Below are positions 37,861-53,280 of a DNA stretch of 64,000 bases, one piece after another. Source of the stretch: Portunus trituberculatus. Taxonomy: Eukaryota > Arthropoda > Malacostraca > Decapoda > Portunidae. A program made the position numbers and the translations under genes. The stretch covers positions 5,382,994 to 5,446,993 of the forward strand of contig NC_059272.1 of the NCBI RefSeq assembly GCF_017591435.1, written 5' to 3'. The notes below the pieces were generated by a model. The model ran no database searches. It saw only the letters and a program-made list of their open reading frames with translations, and was not told the DNA's origin. The stretch's first letter is position 1; every line of letters begins with the position of its first letter.

Positions 37861-38305
37861 CAGGACGTAACTGTGACTCCTGATTAAAGAAAGGAAAAGC
37901 TTGAGCTTAATGCCAATCGATTGCATAACGGTCATTAAGGCAGACATGTCAGCTTGAGGCCAACCCCTAGCTGGAGTTGAAGAGAAAGCACCACCAATCT
38001 TACTAAGTAACTGCTGTGGGCCAGGATCGAAGTCACACCATCAAGACTACAAACCAACTCCTTGACCATGGTGAACCTGGTGGTGACCACCACCATCACC
38101 ACCAGCCTGTGTTTATGTGGTGGTGAAGCAAACGTTTAATTCTGCTGGGGACTCTCAAGCTAGCCAGCATACTGACCAGACGTAGGTTCCAAGCAGCTCT
38201 ATTCCGACCAGCAGTAACATTCCCTCACCCACAGAGCTCAAGCATCGCCACCAGCAGAGCATACAGTGAAGAACAACGGACGCGCTGGATGACGCTGTGG
38301 AGGTG

Positions 38306-39596
38306 ATGCCTCTGGTAAAAACAGCGGTCAAGCCAGGCCCCAACCCCGCAAGTGCCGGCTCCACTTCACCAGGTGACCACATGGACGACTCCACCATGAT
38401 CATCAAGCGTACCAAAACACCATCACCTGGTAAGACAAACGAATCTGTCAAATCCATAAAGCCTGCTAAGGATTATGCTACCCGCTCCTACGCTTGTGTG
38501 ACCGCCTCTACCCCTCCTCGCACTGCTGAGTCTGCTGGGCCCCCACACCCGCCCCCAACTCGTAAGCAGGTGGTACGAATTCGCTCCCTTGATGGAAGTA
38601 GATGCTTCATCCACCCAGTCAAGGTATCCAGGGCTGTGTGTGGCTCAATATTCGCCAAAAAGTACATTGAACAAACCTTGGCCATCACTGCAGGTGAACG
38701 GGGAATCAAGTTTGAGGTGGCCAACCTCGATCACCTGGAGCAGGCCCCAGAGTCAGTAACCCGACTGGGGGAGTGGCCTGTTAAGTGCTGGGTGCTACTG
38801 ACAATGACTCTTCCTATGACTTTGGTAGAATTTATCCTGTTTCCCCTGACATGACTAAACATGACATTATGACTCAGGTAACCATCCTAGATGGCTGCCC
38901 CACTCAAAATGTTGAAGCTTTACGCCTCCCAGACCATGACAAGGAGGGACAGACAGTCCCAAACCTGGCCATACACTTGAAATTTCGTGGGCCCCTCCCT
39001 GAGAGGGTGGCCATAGGAAACATGGTATACCATGTTAGGCCCCACACCCAATCATGCGCTGCACCCGCTGCCTCCTGTTTTGCCATGGCAACATTTCCTG
39101 CAATGGGCGTGCCCGCTGCAAGAAATGCAGTGGTTACCATGACACTGACGGGTGTGTCAAGGAAGACCATTTTTTGTTTTGTGGTCCCGGCCACTGTCCC
39201 ACCTCCAAACAGTGCCCAGCTCGCCTCCAGGCAGTGCATCTGCAAGAACTGCAGCATAACAGGGCCCATTCTCTCTTGGACATCAAACGAAAAATGAGAG
39301 GCATTCTCCTGGGCACTTTTCGCCCACCAAAACCTGCACCAAAACCACACTCACCCTCCAATCCAGGAAACCCTCATCCTCCTCCCCTACACCTCACTCA
39401 CCCTCGCACACCCAAAACCCCCACCTCTGCCCCCACCCTTGCTCCTCACCCTACACCCATCCAGGCTACCTTCCCAGCTCCCACTCCTGCTCCCATCAAG
39501 CCCCTGAGCCCCATTATTAGTGTGGTACCGCTAACTGCCCAGCCACCCTCACCCAAGGCCCAACAGAGCCGTCACCACCACAAACCACACCACTAA
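38306..39596 (+). pseudogene. LINE ORF1 protein with zinc knuckles
   Basis: Three overlapping frames (38306-38854, 38785-39297, 39054-39596) make up one ORF1-like protein. The N-terminal part is disordered and Pro/Thr-rich; a middle domain includes VVRIRSLDGSRCFIHPVKV and TKHDIMTQVTILDGCPTQNV; then CTRCLLFCHGNISCNGRARC, CKKCSGYHDTDGC and HCPTSKQCP (39057-39230) form CCHC-type knuckles; a long Pro-rich tail follows. Frame changes lie near 38782 and 39052. RNA binding is the expected role. Start at the ATG 38306. Confidence 0.78.
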
Positions 39597-39969
39597 GTCA
39601 CACCACGACACACCACCAGACCCTCCTTCATTCCCGAGGGACCCTACAGAACTGACTCGACAGATGTTGGGGAATTTTTACTCCCAACCCCTCTACACCA
39701 ATGCCACCCACCAAAGGTTCCCCAGCCAAAAGCCCCACAGCCAGCAGCCCAGCAGTCCTTGCCCTCGCTTGGTAGTGCAGGCTTTGTACCATCCTCTTCC
39801 TCGCTTCCGGCCCAGCATGCTTCGGGTTTTGCATGGCCTGCTTTTATTAAGAGATTAGCACCAATAGCACTGAATTTCTTAACTTCCTGCTTTCAGGGCT
39901 TAGCTTCAGCGAAAGCCTCCTTCGGTGCCTGCCAGGACTCCTCTCCTTCATCACATCACTCATGCAGTG

Positions 39970-42205
39970 AGTGATCCACTTGCCTCCCACTTCATTTTCT
40001 GGAATGCCCAGTCTTTGTACAGGAAACTTCCAACTTTTAAAACCACGCTCTCATCATACTCTCCTCTCGTTGTTGGTGTCTGTGAGACGTGGCTCACAGA
40101 CCCATTCTCCCCCTCCTTTCCGAACTATACTTCATACAGGAAGAACAGGAAGACCGGAGAAGTAGGAGGTGGCCTACTTCTACTGATCCACCAGTCCCTT
40201 CCTTCTAGCCCTCTCTCTATCCCTTTTTTCACAGGTGGTGGTGGACTGGAACATCTGGGAGTGACTGTCACCTTTGACTCAGGTCCATTAAACATTCTGC
40301 TAATCTATAATCCATGTCTTGATATCTCACTTCAGGAATTTCAACATTTGTTTTTTTCAACTTCCCTTCCCAGCATTAATTATGGGCGACTTTAATGTCC
40401 ATCACAACTTCTGGGAACCGGCCCTCCCCAGGTACCAGAGAAACCGTTCAGGTGCGTCACTCTCAAGTTTTATGGCAGATAGTGATTCCGTCTCCCTTCT
40501 CACACCTCTTGGTCTCCCTACCAGGATTGACCCAGTTTCAGGGAACCCTTCCACTCTGTGGAAGGGTTTCCTGTGCCTAGAGAATGGTCCACTCCTCCTC
40601 ACCACTATAACTACTGGCCCTTACATGAGGAGTGACCATCTTCCTGTGATTATTGCTTTCCCATCAGTGCCACCACCCCCTCCCACTTCACGCAGACCTC
40701 GTTGGTCATTCAAAAAGGGAGACCTGGTATCTTTTCAGACAGAGTTAAAATCAATCATCCCACCCACGACTCTCCCATCAGATGACAAAATTCACTTCCT
40801 TACAGAAGTCTTGGTGACTGTGAGATCCCACCACTTTCACCTTGTCACTTCCTCCCCTTCCCGTTCATTTTGAGTCCCCTGGTGGTCTCGGAAGTGTGTA
40901 GTGGCCCTTCAGGCCAAGTGTCATGCCTTTGCAGCATGGCGAAGGAACCCAACCTCTCCACTCCGCCAACGTTTTCATTACCTAGAGGCCTAGTGCAAGT
41001 GTGTTATTCTTGATGAGAAATGCTCAGCGTAGGCCTCCTTTAGTGCTTCCCTGTCCTTTTCCACCTCAGTCTCCCGAGCCTGGTCTTTCTTCAGAAAGAT
41101 GGTCCACCCACAACCCCCTCTCACCTTCCCGTTAACTAGTAATGGTGTCCTCCTCACAATTGATGCCTAAAAAGCAGAGTGTCTTGCCACCCACATCCAC
41201 ACAACACTCGGCTCTTCATATCCTGTGCCCACACCTGTGCTATCCTCTTCCTCACACTCCCGCCATGAAATTAGTACTGCTATAACTCCCCAGGAACTCA
41301 CCTCAACCTTACTTTCACTGTCTGCTAAGAAGGCCACGGGACCGGATGATGTGCCAAACAAGTTTCTTCGATGCCTCCCAAATGCTCTGCTGCAGCTCCT
41401 TCTGGACGTCCTCAACAACAGCTGGCTGTTGGGGACGTTCCCTTCAGTGTGGCGTCTTGCCACCACTATTCCTATTCCTTAGCCTGGCAAGGACCCAACC
41501 GTAGCCTCCTCTTATAGACCTATTAGCCTCCTGTCTAACATTAGCAAGGTTTTCGAGCATGTCATTCAAAAATAGACTAACCTGGTGGTTGGAACAAAAA
41601 CACCTACCACCCAACATGTTTGGTTTTCACCCTCACCGGGGCACCCTTGATGCCTTGCTGTTGCTGGAGCATCACATTCAGGAAGGATTTAACCAAAAAA
41701 AAATTCACTTTAGTAGCTTTTTTAGATCTTAAGGGTGCTTTTGACTCCGCCTCACACAACTCAATTCTCGAGAAACTTGCCCGCTTTGGATTCTTTGGTC
41801 CACCACTAAGTTGGGTTCAGTCCTTCCTAACAAATAGATCCTTCTCCCTGGCGACTGGTAACACCTACTCTACGTCATATCCAATCACTAGGGGTGTTCC
41901 TCAAGGTTCTCCACTTAGCCCTCTATTCTTCAATGTCTTACTTTCTGACTTTCCCTCCTCTCCTGGCACACATGCACTTATCTATGCTGATGACATTTCT
42001 CTCCTTTGTTCTGCTTCCACTATCCACGAAGCTCAACTTTCACTCCAACTTGGGCTTAACCTTGTCCACTCTTGGACTTCCCGTTGGGGGCCTGACGGTG
42101 AGTGCCCAGAAGTCTAGCCTTCTGTGCTTCACCAGAAGGCGAATACCTAACATTCCAATGGTCACCATCAACGGTTCCCCGTCCTGGTACCAGTGGCACC
42201 AATGA
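39970..42205 (+). pseudogene. LINE ORF2: endonuclease and reverse transcriptase, many stops
   Basis: APE endonuclease with FIFWNAQSLYRKLPTF, VVGVCETWLTD, EVGGGLLLLIHQ, IMGDFNVHHNFWEP and MRSDHLPVIIAF. RT with KKATGPDDVPNKFL (about 41325), SYRPISLLSNISKVFEH, LVAFLDLKGAFDSASHNSI, TRGVPQGSPLSPLFFNVLL and YADDISLLC near 41980. Stops at about 40872, 40991, 41030, 41168 and 41480 and frame changes near 40380 and 41575 show that the copy is dead as written. It ends after the thumb at 42205. Confidence 0.83.
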
Positions 42206-42215
42206 CATATGCAGG

Positions 42216-42599
42216 TGTGATGGAAAGAAACACCAGGGGGAAGCTTCCCTGTGTTTATTGTAGGAATACAAAATACTTGGTAGCGAGCGCGTGGAGGCTT
42301 GATGAGTAGCCGGCGGCCAGAGACTTGTAGTCTGGGCGCCTTGAATGAAGCTTGTAGCTTGCGTGATGATACAGGATTACAGTCTACACACTGGAGTGTG
42401 ACTGTAAACAGTAGACTGTAGAGGTAGACTGGCTGTACTTGACAGGAGGACCAGCCAGGCGAGCGTGAGTCTGTTCCCGAAGCTGTGTTGGGAACGACTG
42501 AACGTGTGGCATCACTGGCATGGGGTGGGGTAGCGGAACAATACCCACGGCCGCAGTACATCCATACGGTACACATTACATTAAGTAGTGTCCATCACA
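42216..42599 (-). repeat. solo LTR
   Basis: 384 bases with matching terminal octamers TGTGATGG...CCATCACA. On the minus strand an AATAAA signal occurs about 45 bases before the end, as expected in the R region, so the LTR is read on the minus strand. No internal element sequence is attached. No clear 4-6-base target duplication is seen (GCAGG on one side, TTGCT on the other). Confidence 0.65.
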
Positions 42600-45180
<2,581 letters not shown>

Positions 45181-45201
45181 ACACACACACGCACACACAC
45201 A

Positions 45202-45482
45202 CTGCGTAGTGTAGTGGTTAGCACACTCAGCTCACAACTGAAGGAGTCTGAGTTTGAGTCATGGGAGCGGCAAGGCAAATGGGCAACCCTCTTAATGTGT
45301 GTAACCCTGTTCACTTTGCAGTAAAATAGGTATGGGATGTAATTTGAGAGGTTGTGATGTGTGTGATGTGTGGTCTTGGTCCTACTTGAAGACCAGTCCA
45401 TGCGCTCAGAGCCTGCTCCGTAATGGGGAAGACTAACTGGTTGACCAGCAGGCGACTGTGAACACACACACACACACACACA
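45202..45482 (+). mobile_element. tRNA-derived SINE with (AC)n tail, copy 1
   Basis: tRNA-like head GCGTAGTGTAGTGGTTAGC (A box) with an anticodon-arm-like CTCACAAC segment and a degenerate B box (GAGTTTGAGTC). A body containing CCCTGTTCACTTTGCAGTAA and CTCAGAGCCTGCTCCGTA follows, then an (AC)n tail at 45465-45482. The body shares short blocks with copy 2, which starts directly after the tail. Confidence 0.75.
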
Positions 45483-45483
45483 C

Positions 45484-45804
45484 GGCCCGGTAGCTAAGTG
45501 GTTAGAGCGCTGGCTTCACAAGCCAGATAACCGGGGTTCGATTCCCCGGCCGGGTGGAGATATTTGGGTGTGTCTCCTTTCACGTGTAGCCCCTGTTCAC
45601 CTAGCAGTGAGTAGGTACGGGATGTAAATCGAGGAGTTGTGACCTTGTTGTCTCAGTGTGTGGTGTGTGCCTGGTCTCAGACCTATCCCAAGATCGGAAA
45701 TAATGAGCTCTGAGCTCGCTCCGTAGGGTAACGTCTGGCTGTCTCGTCAGAGACTGCAGCAGATCAAACAGTGAGAGTGAATACACACACACACACACAC
45801 ACAC
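45484..45804 (+). mobile_element. tRNA-derived SINE with (AC)n tail, copy 2
   Basis: The head folds as a cloverleaf: acceptor GCCCGGT with GCCGGGT, A box TAGCTAAGTGG, anticodon stem CTGGC/GCCAG around loop TTCACAA (CAC, tRNA-Val-like), B box GGTTCGATTCC. The head (45485-45556) is followed by a ~220-base body (GGAGATATTTGGGTGTG, CACGTGTAGCCCCTGTTCAC, GATGTAAATCGAGGAG) and an (AC)n tail at 45782-45804. The body recurs at 56791-57016 without the head, which shows that this is a SINE and not a stand-alone tRNA gene. The internal A and B boxes would act as the Pol III promoter. Confidence 0.85.
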
Positions 45805-45823
45805 TCACTATTTCAAATATGTT

Positions 45824-45900
45824 AAGTGGGAGAAAATGGAAAACTAAGAGAGAGAGTGCAAGAGAAATATAACTTATTTTTGAAAATATATAGAACATTT
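45824..45900 (+). repeat. short LINE fragment
   Basis: GGGAGAAAATGGAAAACTAAG and the following ~60 bases match the start of the LINE at 51253 (TGGGAGGAGATGGAAAACTC, AAATATAACTTATTTTTGG). As there, it directly follows an (AC)n tract. Confidence 0.7.
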
Positions 45901-46277
45901 GTTATTGTTGTTTGTTAGAAAATTACTTTAATTTTGCATAAAACAAAATGAATATGGGATGATAAGTAACAAAATTGAGGTATGTCTACTGTTTTTCTTA
46001 ATGTTTCCTGTGTCCCTAGCAAAACAGACTCAGGCTTACTAGGTTAATCTTGGTTTGACTAGTTTATATATGGTTAAACCAAGGTATGAAGGAAAAAGAA
46101 TGGAAATAGGTTATCTTGTTTAACATTGAAAATCAAAGGTACCTTTTAGGAATGAATATTTACCATTTCTTGAGAACTATGGTCATTAGTTGTGTGATAC
46201 TGACGACTATTTTTTGCTGCATTCATGTCATTATTAACTATTCAGTGTGATTATTAACTAATCATGATCTCTTTTAG

Positions 46278-46398
46278 ACTCAAAGAAGTTACACTTTGGA
46301 GGATGTGCGGAAGTTTCTTAAGACTGGTGACTTGGGGAACTTCAACAGCAGGGAGAGATATTGTCTCTATAGGTTTGCTAAGCGTTTCCAACTTCATG
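46278..46398 (+). CDS. first visible exon of the Ginger1-like gene
   Basis: 121 bases between CTCTTTTAG and GTACGT, coding TLEDVRKFLKTGDLGNFNSR and following residues ending QLH. This is the N-terminal segment before the HHCC domain, similar in layout to GIN1-type proteins (Thr-Gly, then Arg-rich, then Leu-Tyr-Tyr in the next exon). It joins in phase to ATGCTGACC at 46741, recreating a clean QLHDADQDRLYYIC reading. Confidence 0.75.
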
Positions 46399-49300
46399 GT
46401 ACGTATCTCTCTCTCTCTCTCTCTCTCCTGAAATGTAAATGTTGCATCCATTTCTAGCTTCTATAATGTTAATCTTCAGTTTGTTTCTTTGGTGCAATGT
46501 TACATCTCTTTTTGTCTTTAGTTTCATTCATGCTAACTCTTTTCCTCTCCTGTGACTTTGATTCTTTCAAGAGTCTCATCATTTCTTCAACTGGATATTA
46601 TTGTGTTCTTTTCTTAGGAAACTAGAACCTGTCTTTTTTTTCTTTTCCTTGGCTCATACATAAAGCTTCTACTTTGGTCTTCCTTCTTCCCTTAGCACAC
46701 TTTCTGATTGCATGGTGTTAAAACTACTCAAAAATTCCAGATGCTGACCAGGACAGGCTTTATTACATCTGCAAAGAAAAGGAAGGAGGACCAGTTCACT
46801 TGAAAGAAGTTATCTTCACTGAGGAACAAAATAGGAAAATATTTGAAGTTGTTCATGGCTCTAGCAGAAGAGCCCACATGGGTATCAATAAGACTATTTT
46901 TAAGATTACAGAAAGATTTTATTGGCTAGGCATAAAGAAAGATGTCATGAAATGGATAAGTGAATGTGATAAATGTCAAAGATCCCAGAAGATAAAAACT
47001 GTAGGACAACTTTTGAAACCAATTAAGACTGAAGGCCCTTGGCAGATGGTTGGTGTAGACTTAATAGGCCCCCTAACAGAGAGCCAATCAGGCAACAAGT
47101 ACATCCTCACTTTGACAGATTTATGGTCCAAATTCATAGAGGCATTTCCATTCCCTTCAAAATCTGCTGATCTTGTTTGTGATGTGTTACAGAGTATTTT
47201 TTACCGTTTTGGTCCCCCAGAGAAAATTTTAACTGATCAGGGAAAGGAATTCTGCAATAGATTAAATGATCAGCTCTTTTCCATTTTTGGAGTAAAGCAC
47301 TTAGTTACACTTGCATACCACCCCCAGACTAATGGTCAAGATGAAAGAACCAACCAGATGCTGAAGGCTGTTTTGACTAAATTAGTCAATGAAAATCAAG
47401 ATGACTGGGACAGACATTTAGAGGTTGCTTTATTTGGTATCAGAACTTCAGTGCAAGCTTCTACAAAGTATTCCCCCTTTTTCTTGATGTTTGGTAGACA
47501 GCCAAGACTGTTCATTGAACTTCAAGAAAATGATAATGAAGAATCCAGTATTTTAGAGTTCCCAAATTTGAATCCATCTGATGATGCAATAGAATCTAGA
47601 ATCAACTCTATCAAAGCTGTCAAAGAAAAAGTTGACAATAATATTGCTGAAGCTCAAGCTAAACAAAAAAGTATTATGAAATGAGGAAGACCAAAGGATA
47701 TAAGTCATTCAACTTCAAAATTGGAATGAAAGTTCTTATAAAGAATAATAAAAAGCAAGGAAGGAAAGGTTCCCGGCTTGAGGAGGACTGGCTCGGACCT
47801 TATGACATACACAGTATCTTAGATAACTGTGTTCACATTAAACCATATAAATTGCCCAGTTTTGCACAGAAGCATGCACAAGTTTGTGACCAAATATTGC
47901 TGCCATCAGCTGCAAGAAATGGTTCTCCCATATTTTCTGTCTTTTCAGAATCCACGGCATCTGGAGAGGAGCCTCAAGGCAACTCTTCCCCACCTACAGA
48001 CCGTGGTGATGTGGGGCAGCAGCCTGACATGCTCCTTTCTAAAGGGTCACAGCATGTCACAACATTGCCCGTCACCACTGTTGGTAAGGAATGCATTGCT
48101 GGTGTTCTTAAATACTCCATGTATGTAGATTGAAGAGTGTACAATCAATCACCATGAGCCTAGTTTCCTTTGTAAATTAATTGTTTCTAAATGCTTTTCA
48201 GAATCCACGGCATCTGGGGAGAAGCCTCGAGGCAACTCTTCCCCACCTACAGACCGTGGTGATGTGAGGCAGCAGCCTGACATGCTCCTTTCTAAAGGGT
48301 CACAGCATGTCACATCACTGCCCGTCACCACTGTTGGTAAGGAATGCATTGCTGGTGTTCTTAAATACTCCATGTATGTAGATTGAAGAGTGTACAATCA
48401 TCATGAGCCTTGTTTCCTTTATAAATTAATTGTTTCTAAATGCTTTTCAGAATCCACGGCATCTGGGGAGAAGCCCCAAGGCAACTCTTCCCCACCTACA
48501 GACCGTGGTGTGGGGCAGCAGCCTGACATGCTCCTTTCTAAAGGGTCACAGCATGTCACATCACTGCCCATCACCACTGTTGGTAAGGAATGCATTGCTG
48601 GTGTTCTTAAATCCTGAGTCTACAGGTAATTTAGGGAAAGCCTAAAGTGGTAATTGTAGATAAGATGATCCTTGTTAAGAGAGTAATGATTTTTCAGAAA
48701 TGTTAGTGTGATGTGAATCATGAAAACTCAAAATGTTATAAATCTTAATTTTATTTCTTTAATTACATTTGTTGGTTTTATCTTGTTCATAACTGACGAG
48801 CAAGCTAATTGTAAATTGGTCAAATTAAATTGGTTCTTGTAAATAAGGTGGAACTAAAAGCTTCTTGTCTATTCCTCTCTGACTGACTGTCTTCACCCTT
48901 TCTCACCATTGCATTGTGTATCTCTTGCTATTTTCTACCGCTATTTTCATGCCAACTGCTCTTCTGATCTTGCTAACTGCATTTCTTCTCTCCTCCCTTT
49001 GCCTTGCTGAACAAGACTTTTTTTCTCTTTTTTCCTCTCAGCCCTACTCTGTCCAACTCTCTAATGCACGAGTTAATCAGGACTCTCAATCATTCGTATC
49101 TTTATCTGGAATGCTCTGCAACTCCATACCTTTTCTGTATTTCTATTTACCTATGCCTTGAACTCACTGAAGAGGGTAGTTTCAAGGCACTGATCTTATT
49201 CTTTTAACCAACCCTCTCAAACCTGCTCAATGACTGGTTTCTAAGTGGGCCTTTTTGTTGAATGTTTCTTGTTGCCCTTGATCAGATTTCACCTCTTACA

Positions 49301-50950
49301 TAAAAAATAAGCTTCTGTACAACTTTGTTAGAGTATGCCTTGAATGTTCTTGTTACATCTTATAAATCACCGCTAGAACAATTGATTTCATTACTAAAGA
49401 TAGTTATCAATAATGTCCCTCAATATTCAGACTGCAAGCCAACAACACTGACGAGGAAAAGAAAGATTGTTGACAAGAAATCAACCACCAAGCGCCAATG
49501 TCATCACTCTATCCAACCAGTGCATCCTCTGAAGCCTCTTGAGATGCATTCCAGCTCAAAAAATTAAGAGGAAATATCAAGGATTCTTTCCTCTTCCTAT
49601 GAATGGCTAGGTAACACTGTTATTGATGCTGCTCAATCACTTTTGGCACATCAATTTTCTCACATCATGGGATTTCAGAGCACAGTCATTTTACAAGGAT
49701 CCTCATATGGTGGATATGCACCTAAAGACTTTCCACTTGTTCAAGTAATGAATGTTAACCATCATTGGATAACTTTGAGTAATTCTGTCTTGGGCATTGT
49801 TAAGCCAGGAAATGTCAACTTGTATGACAGTTTGCAGACAAAAAATATCAACATTCCTACTATTGTAAAAAAAGTAGCAGCCTCATTGTTATTTTGGGAA
49901 GATAACACTACAATTACAATTCAGAAACCTAAGTGCAAGCAGCAGAATGGATGCAATGACTGTGGACTTTTTGCCATTGCTAATGCAACTGCTTTATGTT
50001 TTGAAGTCAATCCTAGTTATTGTGTCTGGAAACAAAGTAAAATGAGACAACAATTGGCTAGTTGCTTAAGAAATGGCAAAATGGAAATGTTTCCCCATGA
50101 TGTCAGCCAATCTAACGGTAATGCACACACCACTACTTTTGATGTTTTTTGTCATTGCAGGTTACCATATGAGGATGGTGACAGCATGATGGAATGTGAT
50201 CGCTGCAAAAGGTGGTACCATCAAGAGTGCGAGAACATTTCATCTTACCGTTGGCAGAAATTGGAAGAATCCAGCATAGCATACGTGTGCAGTGTGTGTC
50301 ACCAATCTTCAAGGTGTGTCTTTTTAAGTGCTGTGTTCCCTTTCAGGCTGTTGAATTGATATTTCTGTAATATACACTCATTTATTGTGCTGCATATTGT
50401 ATATTTGAACTGGTATCATACATTTTTTATTGAAAACTCATTTTTGCAAGATCCATTGAATGTAAACCCTTTTAGCCAATTGTTAGATGTTTTGTTAGAT
50501 AAGAATCCACTGGTAGTGCTATCAAAATGGAAACTAAATGCTTCTATTTTCTGGAGCTACCTGTACCAATTATTTACACTTGAATATAATAGATACCTTT
50601 CAAATAGGTTATGTATATGTTTTTTAATGTAGGAGAGGAGGATTGACCAATGGGAACATAAATATAAAGAAAAAGGCCCACTCAGTAACCAGTCTCCTTA
50701 TGGAGCCCAAAGAATTAGCCAAAGGACAGGAACAAATGTTTTGAAACCTCCCTCTTGAATGAAGACAAGTTATAGGAAGTTGGAAATACAGACACAGGCA
50801 GGGAATTCCAGAGCTTACCAGAGAAAGGAATGAAATATTGAAAGTACTGTTGCATATTTCAATGAATTTATGATAGTGTAGATAAGTTAGGGATGACCAT
50901 TACCACTTCTTTCTTCTTTTTTCAGAACAAGGCGTGTTACAGATTATTGA
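46278..50950 (+). CDS. Ginger1-like integrase / Ulp1 protease / PHD-finger gene, multi-exon
   Basis: Proposed exons: 46278-46398, 46741-47948 or shorter, 47949-48083, 48202-48336, 48451-48582, 49332-50313, 50926-50950 (stop TGA 50948-50950). Each intron has GT...AG ends and compatible phases. The product joins a gypsy-type integrase (HHCC, DDE, GPY/F) to a Ulp1-type cysteine protease and a PHD finger, the combination known from Ginger1 cut-and-paste transposons, which derive from or share ancestry with gypsy integrases. Two breaks are visible: a frame change at the A6 run 47665-47670 and an in-frame TAA at 49565-49567. The first exon has no start codon, so an upstream exon is missing or unseen. 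It is either a recent transposon copy or a host-adopted descendant; terminal inverted repeats were not found by eye. Confidence 0.82.
46741..47948 (+). CDS. integrase exon: HHCC, D,D35E core, GPY/F
   Basis: Zinc-binding HHCC with HGSSRRAHMG and CDKCQ at about 46855-46985. Catalytic core: D in GVDLIGP (47058-47060), D in LTDQGKEF (47235-47237), E in GQDERTNQML (47343-47345); 58 and 35 residues apart as in gypsy-type integrases. The GPY/F module (LEEDWLGPYDIHSI, near 47780-47815) lies after the frame change at an A6 run (47665-47670). All catalytic residues are kept. The integrase would cut and join DNA ends. It reads continuously into the first copy of the repeated exon through TTTTCTGTCTTTTCAG, so either there is no intron or a very short one here. 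Confidence 0.88.
47949..48582 (+). repeat. three tandem copies of one exon with its intron
   Basis: Unit of about 250 bases (starts 47949, 48202, 48451). Each carries an exon of 135, 135 and 132 bases coding ESTASGEEPQGNSSPPTDRG and about 25 more residues, bounded by CTTTTCAG and GTAAGG, plus intron with GCATTGCTGGTGTTCTTAAA. All lengths are multiples of three and both ends are phase 1, so any number of copies keeps the frame. The copies differ by a few substitutions and one lost codon, so duplication is recent. Confidence 0.92.
48880..49265 (+). repeat. R1/jockey-type LINE 3' fragment in intron
   Basis: Degenerate C-terminal RT-region sequence: LTDCLHPF-like start, CISCYFLPLFSCQLLF, then QPYSVQLSNARVNQDSQSFV. 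The same family supplies the fragments at 50640-50850 and 59085-60790. Confidence 0.65.
49332..50313 (+). CDS. Ulp1-type cysteine protease and PHD finger exon
   Basis: Protease part about 49590-50070: HHWITLSNS with catalytic His at 49763-49765, NLYDSL with Asp at 49826-49828, and QQNGCNDCGLFAIA with Cys at 49961-49963; the H-D-Q/C set of C48 (Ulp1/SENP) proteases is complete. PHD finger about 50145-50300: FCHC, MMECDRCKRWYHQECENIS, YVCSVC, a full C4HC3 zinc set of the type that can bind histone H3 tails. A Lys/Arg-rich linker (LTRKRKIVDKKSTTKRQ, near 49455-49500) precedes them and could be a nuclear signal. One TAA at 49565-49567 lies between linker and protease. Confidence 0.88.
50640..50850 (-). 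repeat. R1/jockey-type LINE 3' fragment
   Basis: Shares CAGGGAATTCCAGAG and GAAGTTGGAATTACAGA-type blocks with 59160-59220; on the minus strand it translates to a decayed C-terminal LINE end (ALEFPACVCISNFL). It lies in the last intron of the Ginger1-like gene. Confidence 0.6.
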
Positions 50951-51106
50951 TAAGTACGGACACTTTTCTTTCCTTTTATTAGCTTAATGTTTGGGGTTTT
51001 TACTGACCTTTGTTTTAATTGAGGTGCAATTTTTTACTGTCCTTTGCTTTAATTTGGGTGCAATAATAGTTTTATGTTCTTCAGTTTACTTTCTATATTT
51101 GTTTTG

Positions 51107-53280
<2,174 letters not shown>

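Larger units (their letters stand above)
38000..42205 (+). mobile_element. I/jockey-type LINE, decayed copy
   Basis: 5' region from about 38000 (start not fixed), ORF1 (38306-39596) and ORF2 (about 39970-42205). Much richer in Pro, Ser and Thr and in C than the LINE at 31893, so a different family. It is truncated in the RT thumb where a solo LTR lies. Many stop codons in ORF2 are TAG/TGA/TAA at places where Trp, Gln or Arg would be expected. Confidence 0.8.

Noticed and set aside
45485..45556. Functional tRNA-Val gene
   Set aside because: It folds as a tRNA, but its downstream body is shared with a second locus at 56791-57016, and it has an AC tail, so it is a SINE head.
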